In this document: piece by piece, positions 35,561-43,513 of the stretch | Layout of the letters: each line of letters begins with the position of its first letter | Numbering within the stretch: position 1 is the stretch's first letter | DNA from: Clostridia bacterium | Lineage (GTDB): Bacteria; Bacillota; Clostridia; Christensenellales; Borkfalkiaceae | NCBI GenBank assembly: GCA_900769545.1 | Contig: CAAGGZ010000087.1 | Location: 1-59,202, forward strand | Length of the DNA stretch: 59,202 bases | Reading direction: 5' to 3' | Translations under genes and position numbers: made by a program | Notes under the pieces: model-generated | Database searches by the model: none | Told to the model about the DNA's origin: nothing | The model's input: the letters and a program-made list of their open reading frames with translations, nothing else

Positions 35561-36408
35561 CAACAAAAACGAAACCCCGCTTTTCCAGAAAATTGTTAGC
35601 CATTCCCTACGGATTGTTTTTGGCAATTTTCGTTATTATTCCTTTACTCATCATTGTATATTACGCGTTTACAGACGATAACGGTAGATTTACTTTAGAA
35701 TATGTACGTGTATTCTTCAATGAAAGCGGCGAAGGCGTTATAGGCTTTTTCAAATCCTACAACTTTAAGACAATTATGCGCAGTCTTTTCATTTCACTTA
35801 TGAGTACGATTATCTGCCTTTTAATTGCTTATCCCGTCGCTTACATTATTGCAAAATGTAAATTAAAAAATAAATCCGTATTACTACTGATGTTTATCGT
35901 TCCTATGTGGGTAAACTTCGTTCTTAGAATCAATGCGCTCAAAGAAATGTTCATTTGGTTGGGAACATACAATAAATCCAACACTTGGAATATCGTCAAC
36001 ACCATTATCGGTATGGTTTACGACTTCTTACCGTTTATGATTCTGCCGATTTATACAACGATTATCAAAATCGACAAGAGCTATTTAGAAGCAGCCAAAG
36101 ATTTGGGCGCAACCAACGCAAAAGCCTTTATCAAAGTTACTCTTCCTTTATCCAAGGCAGGTATTATCAGCGGCATTTCTATGGTATTCCTTCCTTCTAT
36201 GACAAACTACGTTGTTTCCAATTATTTAACGTTCAGAAACGTCAAAATCATCGGTAAGCTCATCGACGATTATTTCACCGGCGATTTATGGCACGACGGC
36301 TCGTTTATCGCCTTGCTTTTATTGCTGTTTATGTTTTTGGCGACATGGCTCACAGGCGGTTTCCGCGAAGACAATCAATCCGATACTCGAGGTGCTTCGT
36401 TATGGTAA
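35557..36408 (+). CDS. potB: Spermidine/putrescine ABC permease PotB
   Basis: This 283-residue membrane protein has six predicted helices, the first at about residues 15-40. The binding-protein-dependent transport motif EAAKDLGATNAKAFIKVTLP, which contacts the ATPase, is near residue 180. It forms the PotB half of the permease heterodimer. Its start overlaps potA by four bases and its end overlaps potC by seven, so the complex is made from one mRNA. Confidence 0.94.
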   Translation: MTTKTKPRFSRKLLAIPYGLFLAIFVIIPLLIIVYYAFTDDNGRFTLEYVRVFFNESGEGVIGFFKSYNFKTIMRSLFISLMSTIICLLIAYPVAYIIAKCKLKNKSVLLLMFIVPMWVNFVLRINALKEMFIWLGTYNKSNTWNIVNTIIGMVYDFLPFMILPIYTTIIKIDKSYLEAAKDLGATNAKAFIKVTLPLSKAGIISGISMVFLPSMTNYVVSNYLTFRNVKIIGKLIDDYFTGDLWHDGSFIALLLLLFMFLATWLTGGFREDNQSDTRGASLW

Positions 36409-37214
36409 AAATAAAAAGTATATTAAAATGGCTGTTTATCGCCCTGGTTTTATTCTTTATCTATTGCCCGATTTTATTCCTCACCGTCAACAGCTTTAAC
36501 GAGAGTGATATTATCGGCGAATGGAGCGGTTTCAGCTTAGAACATTACAGATATTTTTTCAATCTCGAAAACGAACCCTTCCGCGTTGTCATGCAAACGA
36601 TTCTTTTAGCACTCGTTGTTGCATTATTATCAACCATTTTAGGAACGTTCGGCGCAATCGGTATTTTTTACTCTAAGAAGAGAGCAAAAAAAGCCCTTTC
36701 CACCATCAATCAAATTCCCGTTATTAACGCCGACGTTGTAACCGCAATTTCGTTTGCTTTGTTTATTTCCATCATCGGCATCGATAAATCTACTTTTATC
36801 CCATTGATATTTGGACAAATGCTCCTGTGCACACCTTTCGTAATCTTGTCTATTATCCCTAAGCTTCAACAAATGGACAATAATCTCTACGAAGCGGCGC
36901 TCGACCTCGGAGCAACTCCTCGAAGAGCCTTATTCACTGTCATTATACCGCAGATTTTACCCGGTATACTTGCAGGCTTCCTGCTCTCGATTACCCTTTC
37001 TTTGGACGATTACGTAATCGCAGCATACACCAAACCCGATTCGTTTATGACGATTAGCACACACATTTACGGACTCGACAAAAATAATAATGTCGGTCCA
37101 AAAATAAAAGCAGCGTATTGGGCTGTTACGGCAATTATATTCTTTATTATCATCGCTGTTGTTATTGTCGCAAACATTCGATCTTACCATAAGACAAGGA
37201 GCAAAAAACAATGA
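36402..37214 (+). CDS. potC: Spermidine/putrescine ABC permease PotC
   Basis: This 270-residue partner permease has six helices. The EAA loop is EAALDLGATPRRALFTVIIP, and FLLSITLSLDDYVIAAYTK is characteristic of PotC. I start it at ATG 36402 (MVKIKSILKW), inside the end of potB. The C-terminus is basic and cytoplasmic. Its stop overlaps the potD start. Confidence 0.94.
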   Translation: MVKIKSILKWLFIALVLFFIYCPILFLTVNSFNESDIIGEWSGFSLEHYRYFFNLENEPFRVVMQTILLALVVALLSTILGTFGAIGIFYSKKRAKKALSTINQIPVINADVVTAISFALFISIIGIDKSTFIPLIFGQMLLCTPFVILSIIPKLQQMDNNLYEAALDLGATPRRALFTVIIPQILPGILAGFLLSITLSLDDYVIAAYTKPDSFMTISTHIYGLDKNNNVGPKIKAAYWAVTAIIFFIIIAVVIVANIRSYHKTRSKKQ

Positions 37215-38569
37215 AAAAAATACTTTCAAGAGCGCTCGTTGTCTGCTTGGCGCTCTCCTCGCTTCCCCTCGCCTCCTGCAACGCCAATAGTTCTGTTGGC
37301 AAACGGCAGGAAAACGTGCTTCGCGTAGCAAGCTGGGATGAATACATCGATGAGGGCGGCGAAGATAGCTACATACCTACGAGCGACGCTTTGTATAAAG
37401 AATTTGAAGTTTGGTACAAAGAACAAACCGGAAAATCTATCACTGTTGAATATATAACCCTGCAAGACAACGAAACAATGTACAACAAAATAAAGATGGG
37501 CGATGAATACGACCTCCTCTGCCCTTCCGAATATATGATTATGAAGTTGGCAGCTGAAGGCTTACTTCAAAAGTACCCCGAATCCTTCTTTGATACAAGC
37601 ATTGAAACCAACTACTACGCCAAAAACGTTTCCCCCTATATAAAAGAAGTCTTTGAAAACGGAAAACTAAAAGATGGCAGTAGCTGGAGCGAATATGCCG
37701 CAGGTTATATGTGGGGCTCGACAGGATTTGTTTTTAACCCCGAAAAAATCCCCCCCGAAGTTATGAAAAGCTGGAATGCTTTAACAAACCCCTTATGCGA
37801 GCGTAAAATCACCGCAAAAGACAATGTTCGAGATTCCTACTTTATGGGCCTCGGAATGTATTACGAAGAAGAATTATTAACCTTAAAAGAACAATATAAG
37901 AACGGCTTGGTTTCCCGTGAAACCTATAAAAGTGAATTAAAAGCCAAAATGAACGACACTTCCCCCGAAACCATGAACGGCGTCAAAAAGAAACTGGAAG
38001 AAATGCGAGGCAATCTTTACGGCTTAGAAACAGACGAAGGAAAACTTGACGTTATTATGGGAAGATTAGACGCTTCTTTCCAATGGAGCGGCGACGCAGT
38101 CTATATCATCGATGAAGCAGAAGCATATTCCGAAGAAGACGAAAATCCCCTCCTCTTGGAGTACAGCATTCCCGAATCAGCTTCCAACCTTTGGTTCGAT
38201 GGCTGGGTAATGATGAACGGCGCAAACGTCGATGCGGCCACAGCGTTTATCAACTTTCTTTCTATACCTATAAATGTTATTCGAAATATGTATTATATAG
38301 GCTATACAAGTTGCATAGGCGGAGACGAGGTTTTTAGTTATATCGAGGAAACATATGGATCAGACGACGAATCTGAAATATTGACAGAATACAACTTAAG
38401 CTACTTCTTCGGCGACAACCATATATTAATCACTACCGAAGAACAAACGCGCAGACAATTATTTGCGCAATATCCCGATGAAGGCACTATCGACCGTTTA
38501 GTTGTTATGGAATATTTCGACAAGGAAACCAACACGCGCGTAAACCGTATGTGGAATAATATCAAGTAA
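37211..38569 (+). CDS. potD: Polyamine-binding lipoprotein PotD
   Basis: PotD captures polyamine outside the membrane and delivers it to PotBC. The 452-residue protein has a lipoprotein signal peptide with the lipobox LASC (Cys at about 23). The mature domain begins VLRVASWDEYIDEGGEDSY, then EYITLQDNETMYNKIKMGDEYDLLCPSEYMI, the family pattern. It is longer than typical PotD (about 350), with an inserted charged helical segment (about 215-260). AAGGAG precedes the ATG, which overlaps potC. A terminator follows. Confidence 0.92.
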   Translation: MKKILSRALVVCLALSSLPLASCNANSSVGKRQENVLRVASWDEYIDEGGEDSYIPTSDALYKEFEVWYKEQTGKSITVEYITLQDNETMYNKIKMGDEYDLLCPSEYMIMKLAAEGLLQKYPESFFDTSIETNYYAKNVSPYIKEVFENGKLKDGSSWSEYAAGYMWGSTGFVFNPEKIPPEVMKSWNALTNPLCERKITAKDNVRDSYFMGLGMYYEEELLTLKEQYKNGLVSRETYKSELKAKMNDTSPETMNGVKKKLEEMRGNLYGLETDEGKLDVIMGRLDASFQWSGDAVYIIDEAEAYSEEDENPLLLEYSIPESASNLWFDGWVMMNGANVDAATAFINFLSIPINVIRNMYYIGYTSCIGGDEVFSYIEETYGSDDESEILTEYNLSYFFGDNHILITTEEQTRRQLFAQYPDEGTIDRLVVMEYFDKETNTRVNRMWNNIK

Positions 38570-38583
38570 AACTATGTACAGCA

Positions 38584-38617
38584 AAACACCGCCAATCCCT
38601 TATGATTAGCGGTGTTT
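38584..38617 (+). terminator. Terminator of the pot operon
   Basis: The stem AAACACCGC/GCGGTGTTT, extended by AATC/GATT inside, is followed by ATTATTTTTC, 14 bases past the potD stop. Confidence 0.85.
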
Positions 38618-38638
38618 ATTATTTTTCTTTTCATTCTC

Positions 38639-38673
38639 ATTATGTTACACATAGGTATTATGCGTGACATAAT
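38639..38673 (+). repeat. 35-bp palindromic repeat, copy 2
   Basis: ATTATGTTA and TGACATAAT arms, starts 26 bases apart as in copy 1. The inner bases CACATAGGTATTATGCG resemble copy 3. It lies between two terminators, where no promoter is expected. Confidence 0.7.
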
Positions 38674-38693
38674 ATCGTTGGAATAATCCTCTG

Positions 38694-38728
38694 TCTATGT
38701 CAGACATAGGTATTATTTCTGACATAAT
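38694..38728 (+). repeat. 35-bp palindromic repeat, copy 3
   Basis: TATGTCA and TGACATA(AT) arms at the same 26-base offset, with CATAGGTATTAT shared with copy 2. It starts 55 bases after copy 2 and ends just before the terminator shared with the CPBP protease gene. Confidence 0.7.
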
Positions 38729-38747
38729 TCCTTTTAAAAGCCCTCAT

Positions 38748-38780
38748 AAAAAGAAACGAGGAACATCCTCGTTTCTTTTT
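38748..38780. terminator. Bidirectional terminator between potD and the CPBP protease gene
   Basis: A perfect 14-bp stem AAAAAGAAACGAGG/CCTCGTTTCTTTTT with a five-base loop and T runs on both strands. It serves the minus-strand operon ending with the CPBP gene and backs up the pot terminator. Confidence 0.9.
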
Positions 38781-39615
38781 ATATATCGCTTTCTTTTTTA
38801 TTTTTTACTCCTAATTTCGCATACAAACATGCGCGCTCTGAATCCGAAATAGTAAACACTTTATAAATTACAAAGACTCCAACAATTAAGCTCACAATAA
38901 GCATTATAAGGCTTGTTCCTAAATCCAAGGGCAACGGAGTCCCCAATCCTTGCTCGGAAAACAACAATCCACAGAAATTATACAACGCATGTATAAACGC
39001 GCAACAAAAAATATTTTTGGTCTTTATTAAACAGAATCCAAACAATCCACCCGTTAAAAACGTATAACCCACTTGCATAATTACCGCCACAGGGTTTGCT
39101 CCGCCAAAAATGTTAAACAAATGCGCCGCGCCGAATATCAATGATGAAACAACATACGTTTGAATAAAACCTCGTTTGTCTTTTGAGAAACAACTCGCCA
39201 ATACCGAAACAATGATGCCTCGAAAAATACACTCTTCAAACAAGCCTACAAACAGGCAATTCATTGCAAATAATACATAATCCAACCAATCTCCGTATAA
39301 CGTTGGTGTTGGTTCTACCGTAAAGTATGCCCAAAAACGGAAATTATCGATTGCTATGATTAAACAAGGAATTAAATACAGCCAATTCTGCGGTTTTCCA
39401 AACAAGCGAATCCCCGCCCGCTTCATCAACAGAATTACCGCTACTGAGCCGCAACCTTGCTGTATAATTTTACAAATCATACGATTTTTAAACGTATCCG
39501 CAATGAATGTTATCGGAATATAATCAAATAGCACTGTAACGATGCATAAAATGGCGATAATCGCCAATTGCAAAACTTCCTGCGGCTTTATCCTCTTTTT
39601 TTCTTTTTGCTCCAT
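38779..39615 (-). CDS. CPBP (CAAX-type) intramembrane metalloprotease
   Basis: This 278-residue, multi-helix membrane protein has the three motifs of the CPBP/Rce1 family: EECIFRGIIVS (the EExxxR glutamates), FGAAHLFN (metal-binding His) and HALYNFCG (HxxxN). In bacteria these enzymes are linked to bacteriocin immunity or membrane-protein processing; the substrate here is unknown. It is the last gene of the nucleotide-hydrolase operon, 32 bases after surE, and may simply be co-transcribed. Confidence 0.9.
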   Translation of the reverse strand: MEQKEKKRIKPQEVLQLAIIAILCIVTVLFDYIPITFIADTFKNRMICKIIQQGCGSVAVILLMKRAGIRLFGKPQNWLYLIPCLIIAIDNFRFWAYFTVEPTPTLYGDWLDYVLFAMNCLFVGLFEECIFRGIIVSVLASCFSKDKRGFIQTYVVSSLIFGAAHLFNIFGGANPVAVIMQVGYTFLTGGLFGFCLIKTKNIFCCAFIHALYNFCGLLFSEQGLGTPLPLDLGTSLIMLIVSLIVGVFVIYKVFTISDSERACLYAKLGVKNKKESDI

Positions 39616-39647
39616 TTTAGCCTCTTTCTCGCGTTATTTTTGAATAC

Positions 39648-40379
39648 TCAGTTATTCTGATGACGATATTTACGATAAACGTCCATATTGGTACGAATCG
39701 CCAACAATGGAGTTACCGTAATATATCCTGCCACAATCGCCACGGTATCACGGTCTAAATCCTCTGGACAAACGTCGGGAATTGGCTTGCCTTCCTGTCT
39801 AAACATATCCTCGCCGTCATTCACACGCACAAAATCGTCGGAATAATATTGCGAGCCTTCATACGTCATTCGGATTCCCTTAGATTCCTTGGGAATGTTA
39901 ATGTTGTAAATAGAATTTTCTTTGAACAGCTCGTTTTTCACCAAAAATTCATACGCTTCATCAAAATATTTAGCCGCTTCATTCAAGCCATCGTGAAATG
40001 CAGAAAAACCGATTGCGTTCACACCGAGCCGCGCCGCTTCAAACGCCGCGCCAAGCGTCCCCGAATACACCATATCCGCGCCAACGTTAATACCGCGATT
40101 CATACCCGACATTACCAAATCATATTGCTGTTTTAAACCGATAATTCCAAAACGCACACAATCGGCTGGCGTTGAATCCAACGAATACGCCGTTACGCCG
40201 TCCATATACGGTACTTTTTTAATTTCGATAGAGCGAACCAACTCAATCGCATGGCTTTTTGCGCTTTGCTCCGTTTTTGGAGCAACCACCGTAACTTCGC
40301 CCAATTTTTTTGCCCATTCCACTAATAACCGCAGCCCGAGCGCATTGATTCCGTCATCGTTCGTAATTAAAATTTTCAT
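39648..40379 (-). CDS. surE: 5'/3'-nucleotidase SurE
   Basis: SurE is a metal-dependent phosphatase acting on nucleoside monophosphates and short polyphosphate, linked to stationary-phase survival. The 243-residue protein has the family N-terminus MKILITNDDGINALGL (metal-binding DD), VVAPKTEQSAKSHAIE, SGMNRGINVG and YSGTLGAAFEA. I chose ATG 40379 because AAGGG lies six bases upstream. Its start lies within the end of the preceding DHH gene, so the two are coupled. Confidence 0.96.
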   Translation of the reverse strand: MKILITNDDGINALGLRLLVEWAKKLGEVTVVAPKTEQSAKSHAIELVRSIEIKKVPYMDGVTAYSLDSTPADCVRFGIIGLKQQYDLVMSGMNRGINVGADMVYSGTLGAAFEAARLGVNAIGFSAFHDGLNEAAKYFDEAYEFLVKNELFKENSIYNINIPKESKGIRMTYEGSQYYSDDFVRVNDGEDMFRQEGKPIPDVCPEDLDRDTVAIVAGYITVTPLLAIRTNMDVYRKYRHQNN

Positions 40380-41353
40380 AACCAACCCTTATTATTTTCT
40401 TTATATTCTTTCAACAATGCGTCCGCTTCCTGAAGGAGCGCTTTCATTTCCGCTTTCGAGTGTACTGTTGCGCCGCTCGCGCAGGCATGTCCGCCTCCAT
40501 TGTAACGCTCCGCAAGCTGACTAACCGTAACAAAACGGGAGCGCAAACGCACACGAATCGTACCGTCGCCACTATCTATGAATGCAATCCAAATAAGCGA
40601 GCCTTTTATTGAATCCATATACGAAACTGCCGCGCTTGCCTCTTCATTGGAAAGATTAAATTTCTTCTTCATCGCTTTGCTAACGAAGAGCGAAGCTACA
40701 CCATTTTCGCTAATTTGCATTTTCTTATGCACGTATGCTTCAAATTTAAGCTCGTTAAATTCTTTCAAGTACAAATGCGCATAAATCGTATCAACGTCAA
40801 TTCCCTGATCAAGAATAATCCCTGCAAGGCGCATTGTTTCTCCCGATACGTCGCGGTAACGAAATCTTCCCGAATCGGTAACCATACCCGTATAAATATA
40901 CGTAGCCGCTTCCTTATCGATTTTTAACTCGTCTTTAAACGCTTCGTAAAAAGCCGCGATCATTTCGCAAGTAGACGAACGTTCCTCTTCCACCCATTCA
41001 TAATTGCCGTACGATTCCACGGGAATATGGTGGTCAATTTTTATCAACTCTTTGCAAAGCTTATACTTCTGATTAGAAATTCGATCCTGTGTCGCTGTAT
41101 CTAAAACAATCCCCAACGCGTCTGCATACGCTTCATCGGGAAGCAACTCGTCCTCTGTCCCTAAAAATGCCACGTAATTGCAAAAATCTGCATTCTGCAA
41201 ATAAATCTTTTTTTCGGGATAAGTGAGCTTTAAAATTGCAGCCAAACCCTTCGTAGAGCCCACTGCGTCGCCGTCAGGACGGAAATGACGAAAAATAAAA
41301 ATTTTATCATATTCTTTAATTTTATCTAAGATTTTTCTCATATTCTCGTTCAT
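40376..41353 (-). CDS. DHH/DHHA1 phosphoesterase, NrnA-like (copy 1)
   Basis: NrnA-like proteins degrade nanoRNA and dephosphorylate pAp or cyclic-dinucleotide products. The 325-residue protein has HFRPDGDAVGS (metal-binding D-x-D), IDHHIPVESYG (DHH motif near residue 109), YIYTGMVTDSGRFRY, and the DHHA1 motif GGGHACASG. ATG 41353 has AAGGAG eight bases upstream and follows the stop of a second DHH gene. The two tandem copies are clearly paralogous but diverged, so they may have different substrates. Confidence 0.93.
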   Translation of the reverse strand: MNENMRKILDKIKEYDKIFIFRHFRPDGDAVGSTKGLAAILKLTYPEKKIYLQNADFCNYVAFLGTEDELLPDEAYADALGIVLDTATQDRISNQKYKLCKELIKIDHHIPVESYGNYEWVEEERSSTCEMIAAFYEAFKDELKIDKEAATYIYTGMVTDSGRFRYRDVSGETMRLAGIILDQGIDVDTIYAHLYLKEFNELKFEAYVHKKMQISENGVASLFVSKAMKKKFNLSNEEASAAVSYMDSIKGSLIWIAFIDSGDGTIRVRLRSRFVTVSQLAERYNGGGHACASGATVHSKAEMKALLQEADALLKEYKENNKGWL

Positions 41354-41355
41354 AC

Positions 41356-42294
41356 TCAATTCTCCTTGTTAAACGCATTCAAATCTTCCAACAGTGCCAT
41401 CGCTTCCGCCTTATCCTTTACCATTGCTCCGCACGCCTTTGCGTGTCCGCCGCCGCCGTATTTTACCGCCACGGGCTGCACCGTATGCTTATTAGAGCGA
41501 ATTTCCACCAAAACGCCTTCCTCCGTCTCCGTGAAGTTTGCCCAAATCTCCACGCCTCGAATATCTGACATAGTGTTGACCATACCGCGAGAAATCGTGA
41601 ACGTATCTACCCCATAAGTCGGTAATTCTTCTTTGGTCGTATAAATATACGCTACTTTATAATCGGTAAATTGAATTTTTAAAACAAACTGCGCGCGAAG
41701 CTTTACCGAAGAAAAATCGTCTGCGTATAATTGCGCGTAAATATCATTTGTAGAAAATTCCTGCTTCATAAGCTCCGAAGCAAGCTTGAACGTGTTCGAC
41801 GTTGTCGAATCGTAACGAAATCTCCCTGAATCGGTAACCATACCCGTAAACAAAGCCTTTGCCGAAGCAGGCGATAAGCGCAAGCCGCTCTCCAAAGCAA
41901 ATTCGGTAATCATACCGCAACAGCTTTCATAGGACGTATCCACGACTTCCACATCAGCAATTTTTTCACAATAAATATGATGATCCATTCTCACCGTACC
42001 GCTCGCCGTTTTGTAGCGTTCGTCGCTGATAAGCGAGCTTGAACCGCAATCGAGTATAATCGCCAAAGCCCCCTTATACGTATCATCGGAAATCTCGTCC
42101 ATCGTAGAACCGTCCATAAAGGAATAGCGTTTTGCGCCGTCCCCAACCACATAAATTTTCTTTTCAGGGAAATTATCCTGCAATATATGCTTTAACCCGA
42201 TTTGACTTCCCAATGCGTCCCCATCAGGACTGGAATGTCTATGAATAATAATCGTATCATATTTTTTTACTTCTTGTAAGACCTGTTCAAACAT
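41356..42294 (-). CDS. DHH/DHHA1 phosphoesterase, NrnA-like (copy 2)
   Basis: This 312-residue paralogue of the next gene has HRHSSPDGDALGS, MDHHIYCEKIADVE (DHH motif), ALFTGMVTDSGRFRYDS, and GGGHAKACG. All metal-binding residues are kept, so both copies should be active. It is preceded by GGAGAG and lies 12 bases after the dGTPase-like gene. Functions considered are NrnA (oligoribonuclease/pAp phosphatase) and GdpP-like c-di-AMP breakdown; the lack of PAS/GGDEF and membrane parts argues against GdpP. Confidence 0.92.
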   Translation of the reverse strand: MFEQVLQEVKKYDTIIIHRHSSPDGDALGSQIGLKHILQDNFPEKKIYVVGDGAKRYSFMDGSTMDEISDDTYKGALAIILDCGSSSLISDERYKTASGTVRMDHHIYCEKIADVEVVDTSYESCCGMITEFALESGLRLSPASAKALFTGMVTDSGRFRYDSTTSNTFKLASELMKQEFSTNDIYAQLYADDFSSVKLRAQFVLKIQFTDYKVAYIYTTKEELPTYGVDTFTISRGMVNTMSDIRGVEIWANFTETEEGVLVEIRSNKHTVQPVAVKYGGGGHAKACGAMVKDKAEAMALLEDLNAFNKEN

Positions 42295-42305
42295 ACTTCT
42301 CTCCG

Positions 42306-43502
42306 TTAGTCAAAATATCCTTTGTATATCAGCTTATGCTTCGATTTTGGGAATAGGAACTGGTATAACTCAACAAAATAATCGTCTGTCATACTTGCAA
42401 TATAATCAACAACCAACTGATTGGGTTCACTCTTTTTATACGCCAACGCATTCGCGGACGATAAAGTCTCCACCTGACGAATGTGGTGCGTAAAGATAGG
42501 CGACGTTATACAGCCTTTTTTCACGTCATCAAGTAGTTGTCCGTATACTTCCTCCATCATCGGCACAACCGACAAATTTAAGCCCGTCAACGCCGTAGCG
42601 CTGTTATATATCTTCCTGTAATTTTCTTCCTTTGCGCGCTTTAAAGCCTTGAAATGCTCGGAGTCCAATTTTATATACGGTTTCCCATAGCTGTTTTCAA
42701 TAATATTCACGATAAGATTATTGATAATTTCTGCGTTTTCCGAGCCCAACTCCGTTTTCTCAAAATCCGCCTCTTTGACGCCACCTGCCAAAATGGCGTC
42801 TTGACGGTCTTTCCCTAGATAGGCAATAATATCCGAAATACGCACAACTGCGCCTTCTAACGTAGACGGCATAATTTTATCCGCATACGCTTTGTCCAAA
42901 ACGCATTGTTCCATTATGCGATCAAATTCCTCAAAATCTTTGATAGGCACAGGACGGTATTCCTCTAATTCCAGTTCCCCATTGTGGCTCGCAATTCCGT
43001 GCAACGTCTGCAAGGTAAGATTGTAGGAATGAATCTTATCTAAAACGCGAACAGAATGGATATTATGCAAAAAGTGTCTGCCTGTATGCTCATAATAAAG
43101 CTTATCAAGAAGGCTCTCTCCTGTATGCGCAAAAGCAGGATGCCCAATATCATGCCCGAGCGCAATCGCCTCAATCAACTCCAAATTCAAATGCAACGCT
43201 TTCCCGATTGTACGCGCAATCCTGGAAACAAATTGTACGTGCAAGCTACGGCGAGTCATATCGTCGTTTTTGAACAACGAGTACACCTGCGTTTTATCGG
43301 CATAACGGCTGAAATACGGGCAGTGCATAATTTTTTCAATGTCTCGCCCGAAAGAGTCGCTTAAAAAACTTCTCGGTATATTTTCCACCACCCGATAGGT
43401 CGCATTTTTCTCATCAAATGAAAAGTCTTGAAACGTTCTCGTTTGCTTTTCGTATTCAATTTTTTGGCTCAATTCCTTAGACAGGAATTCAAATTTTTCC
43501 AT
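42306..43502 (-). CDS. dGTPase-like HD-domain triphosphohydrolase
   Basis: This 398-residue protein belongs to the deoxyguanosinetriphosphate triphosphohydrolase-like family, which cleaves dNTPs to deoxynucleoside and triphosphate. It shows FGRDIEKIMHCPYFSRYADKTQVYSL, MTRRSLHVQFVSRIARTIG, and the HD motif LGHDIGHPAFAHTGE. These hold the metal-binding His/Asp, followed by HNIHSVRVLD. ATG 43502 (MEKFEF) has AAGGTGG directly upstream; an in-frame TTG at 43517 overlaps the previous stop. It is co-transcribed with other nucleotide hydrolases. Confidence 0.92.
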   Translation of the reverse strand: MEKFEFLSKELSQKIEYEKQTRTFQDFSFDEKNATYRVVENIPRSFLSDSFGRDIEKIMHCPYFSRYADKTQVYSLFKNDDMTRRSLHVQFVSRIARTIGKALHLNLELIEAIALGHDIGHPAFAHTGESLLDKLYYEHTGRHFLHNIHSVRVLDKIHSYNLTLQTLHGIASHNGELELEEYRPVPIKDFEEFDRIMEQCVLDKAYADKIMPSTLEGAVVRISDIIAYLGKDRQDAILAGGVKEADFEKTELGSENAEIINNLIVNIIENSYGKPYIKLDSEHFKALKRAKEENYRKIYNSATALTGLNLSVVPMMEEVYGQLLDDVKKGCITSPIFTHHIRQVETLSSANALAYKKSEPNQLVVDYIASMTDDYFVELYQFLFPKSKHKLIYKGYFD

Positions 43503-43513
43503 ATACCACCTTA

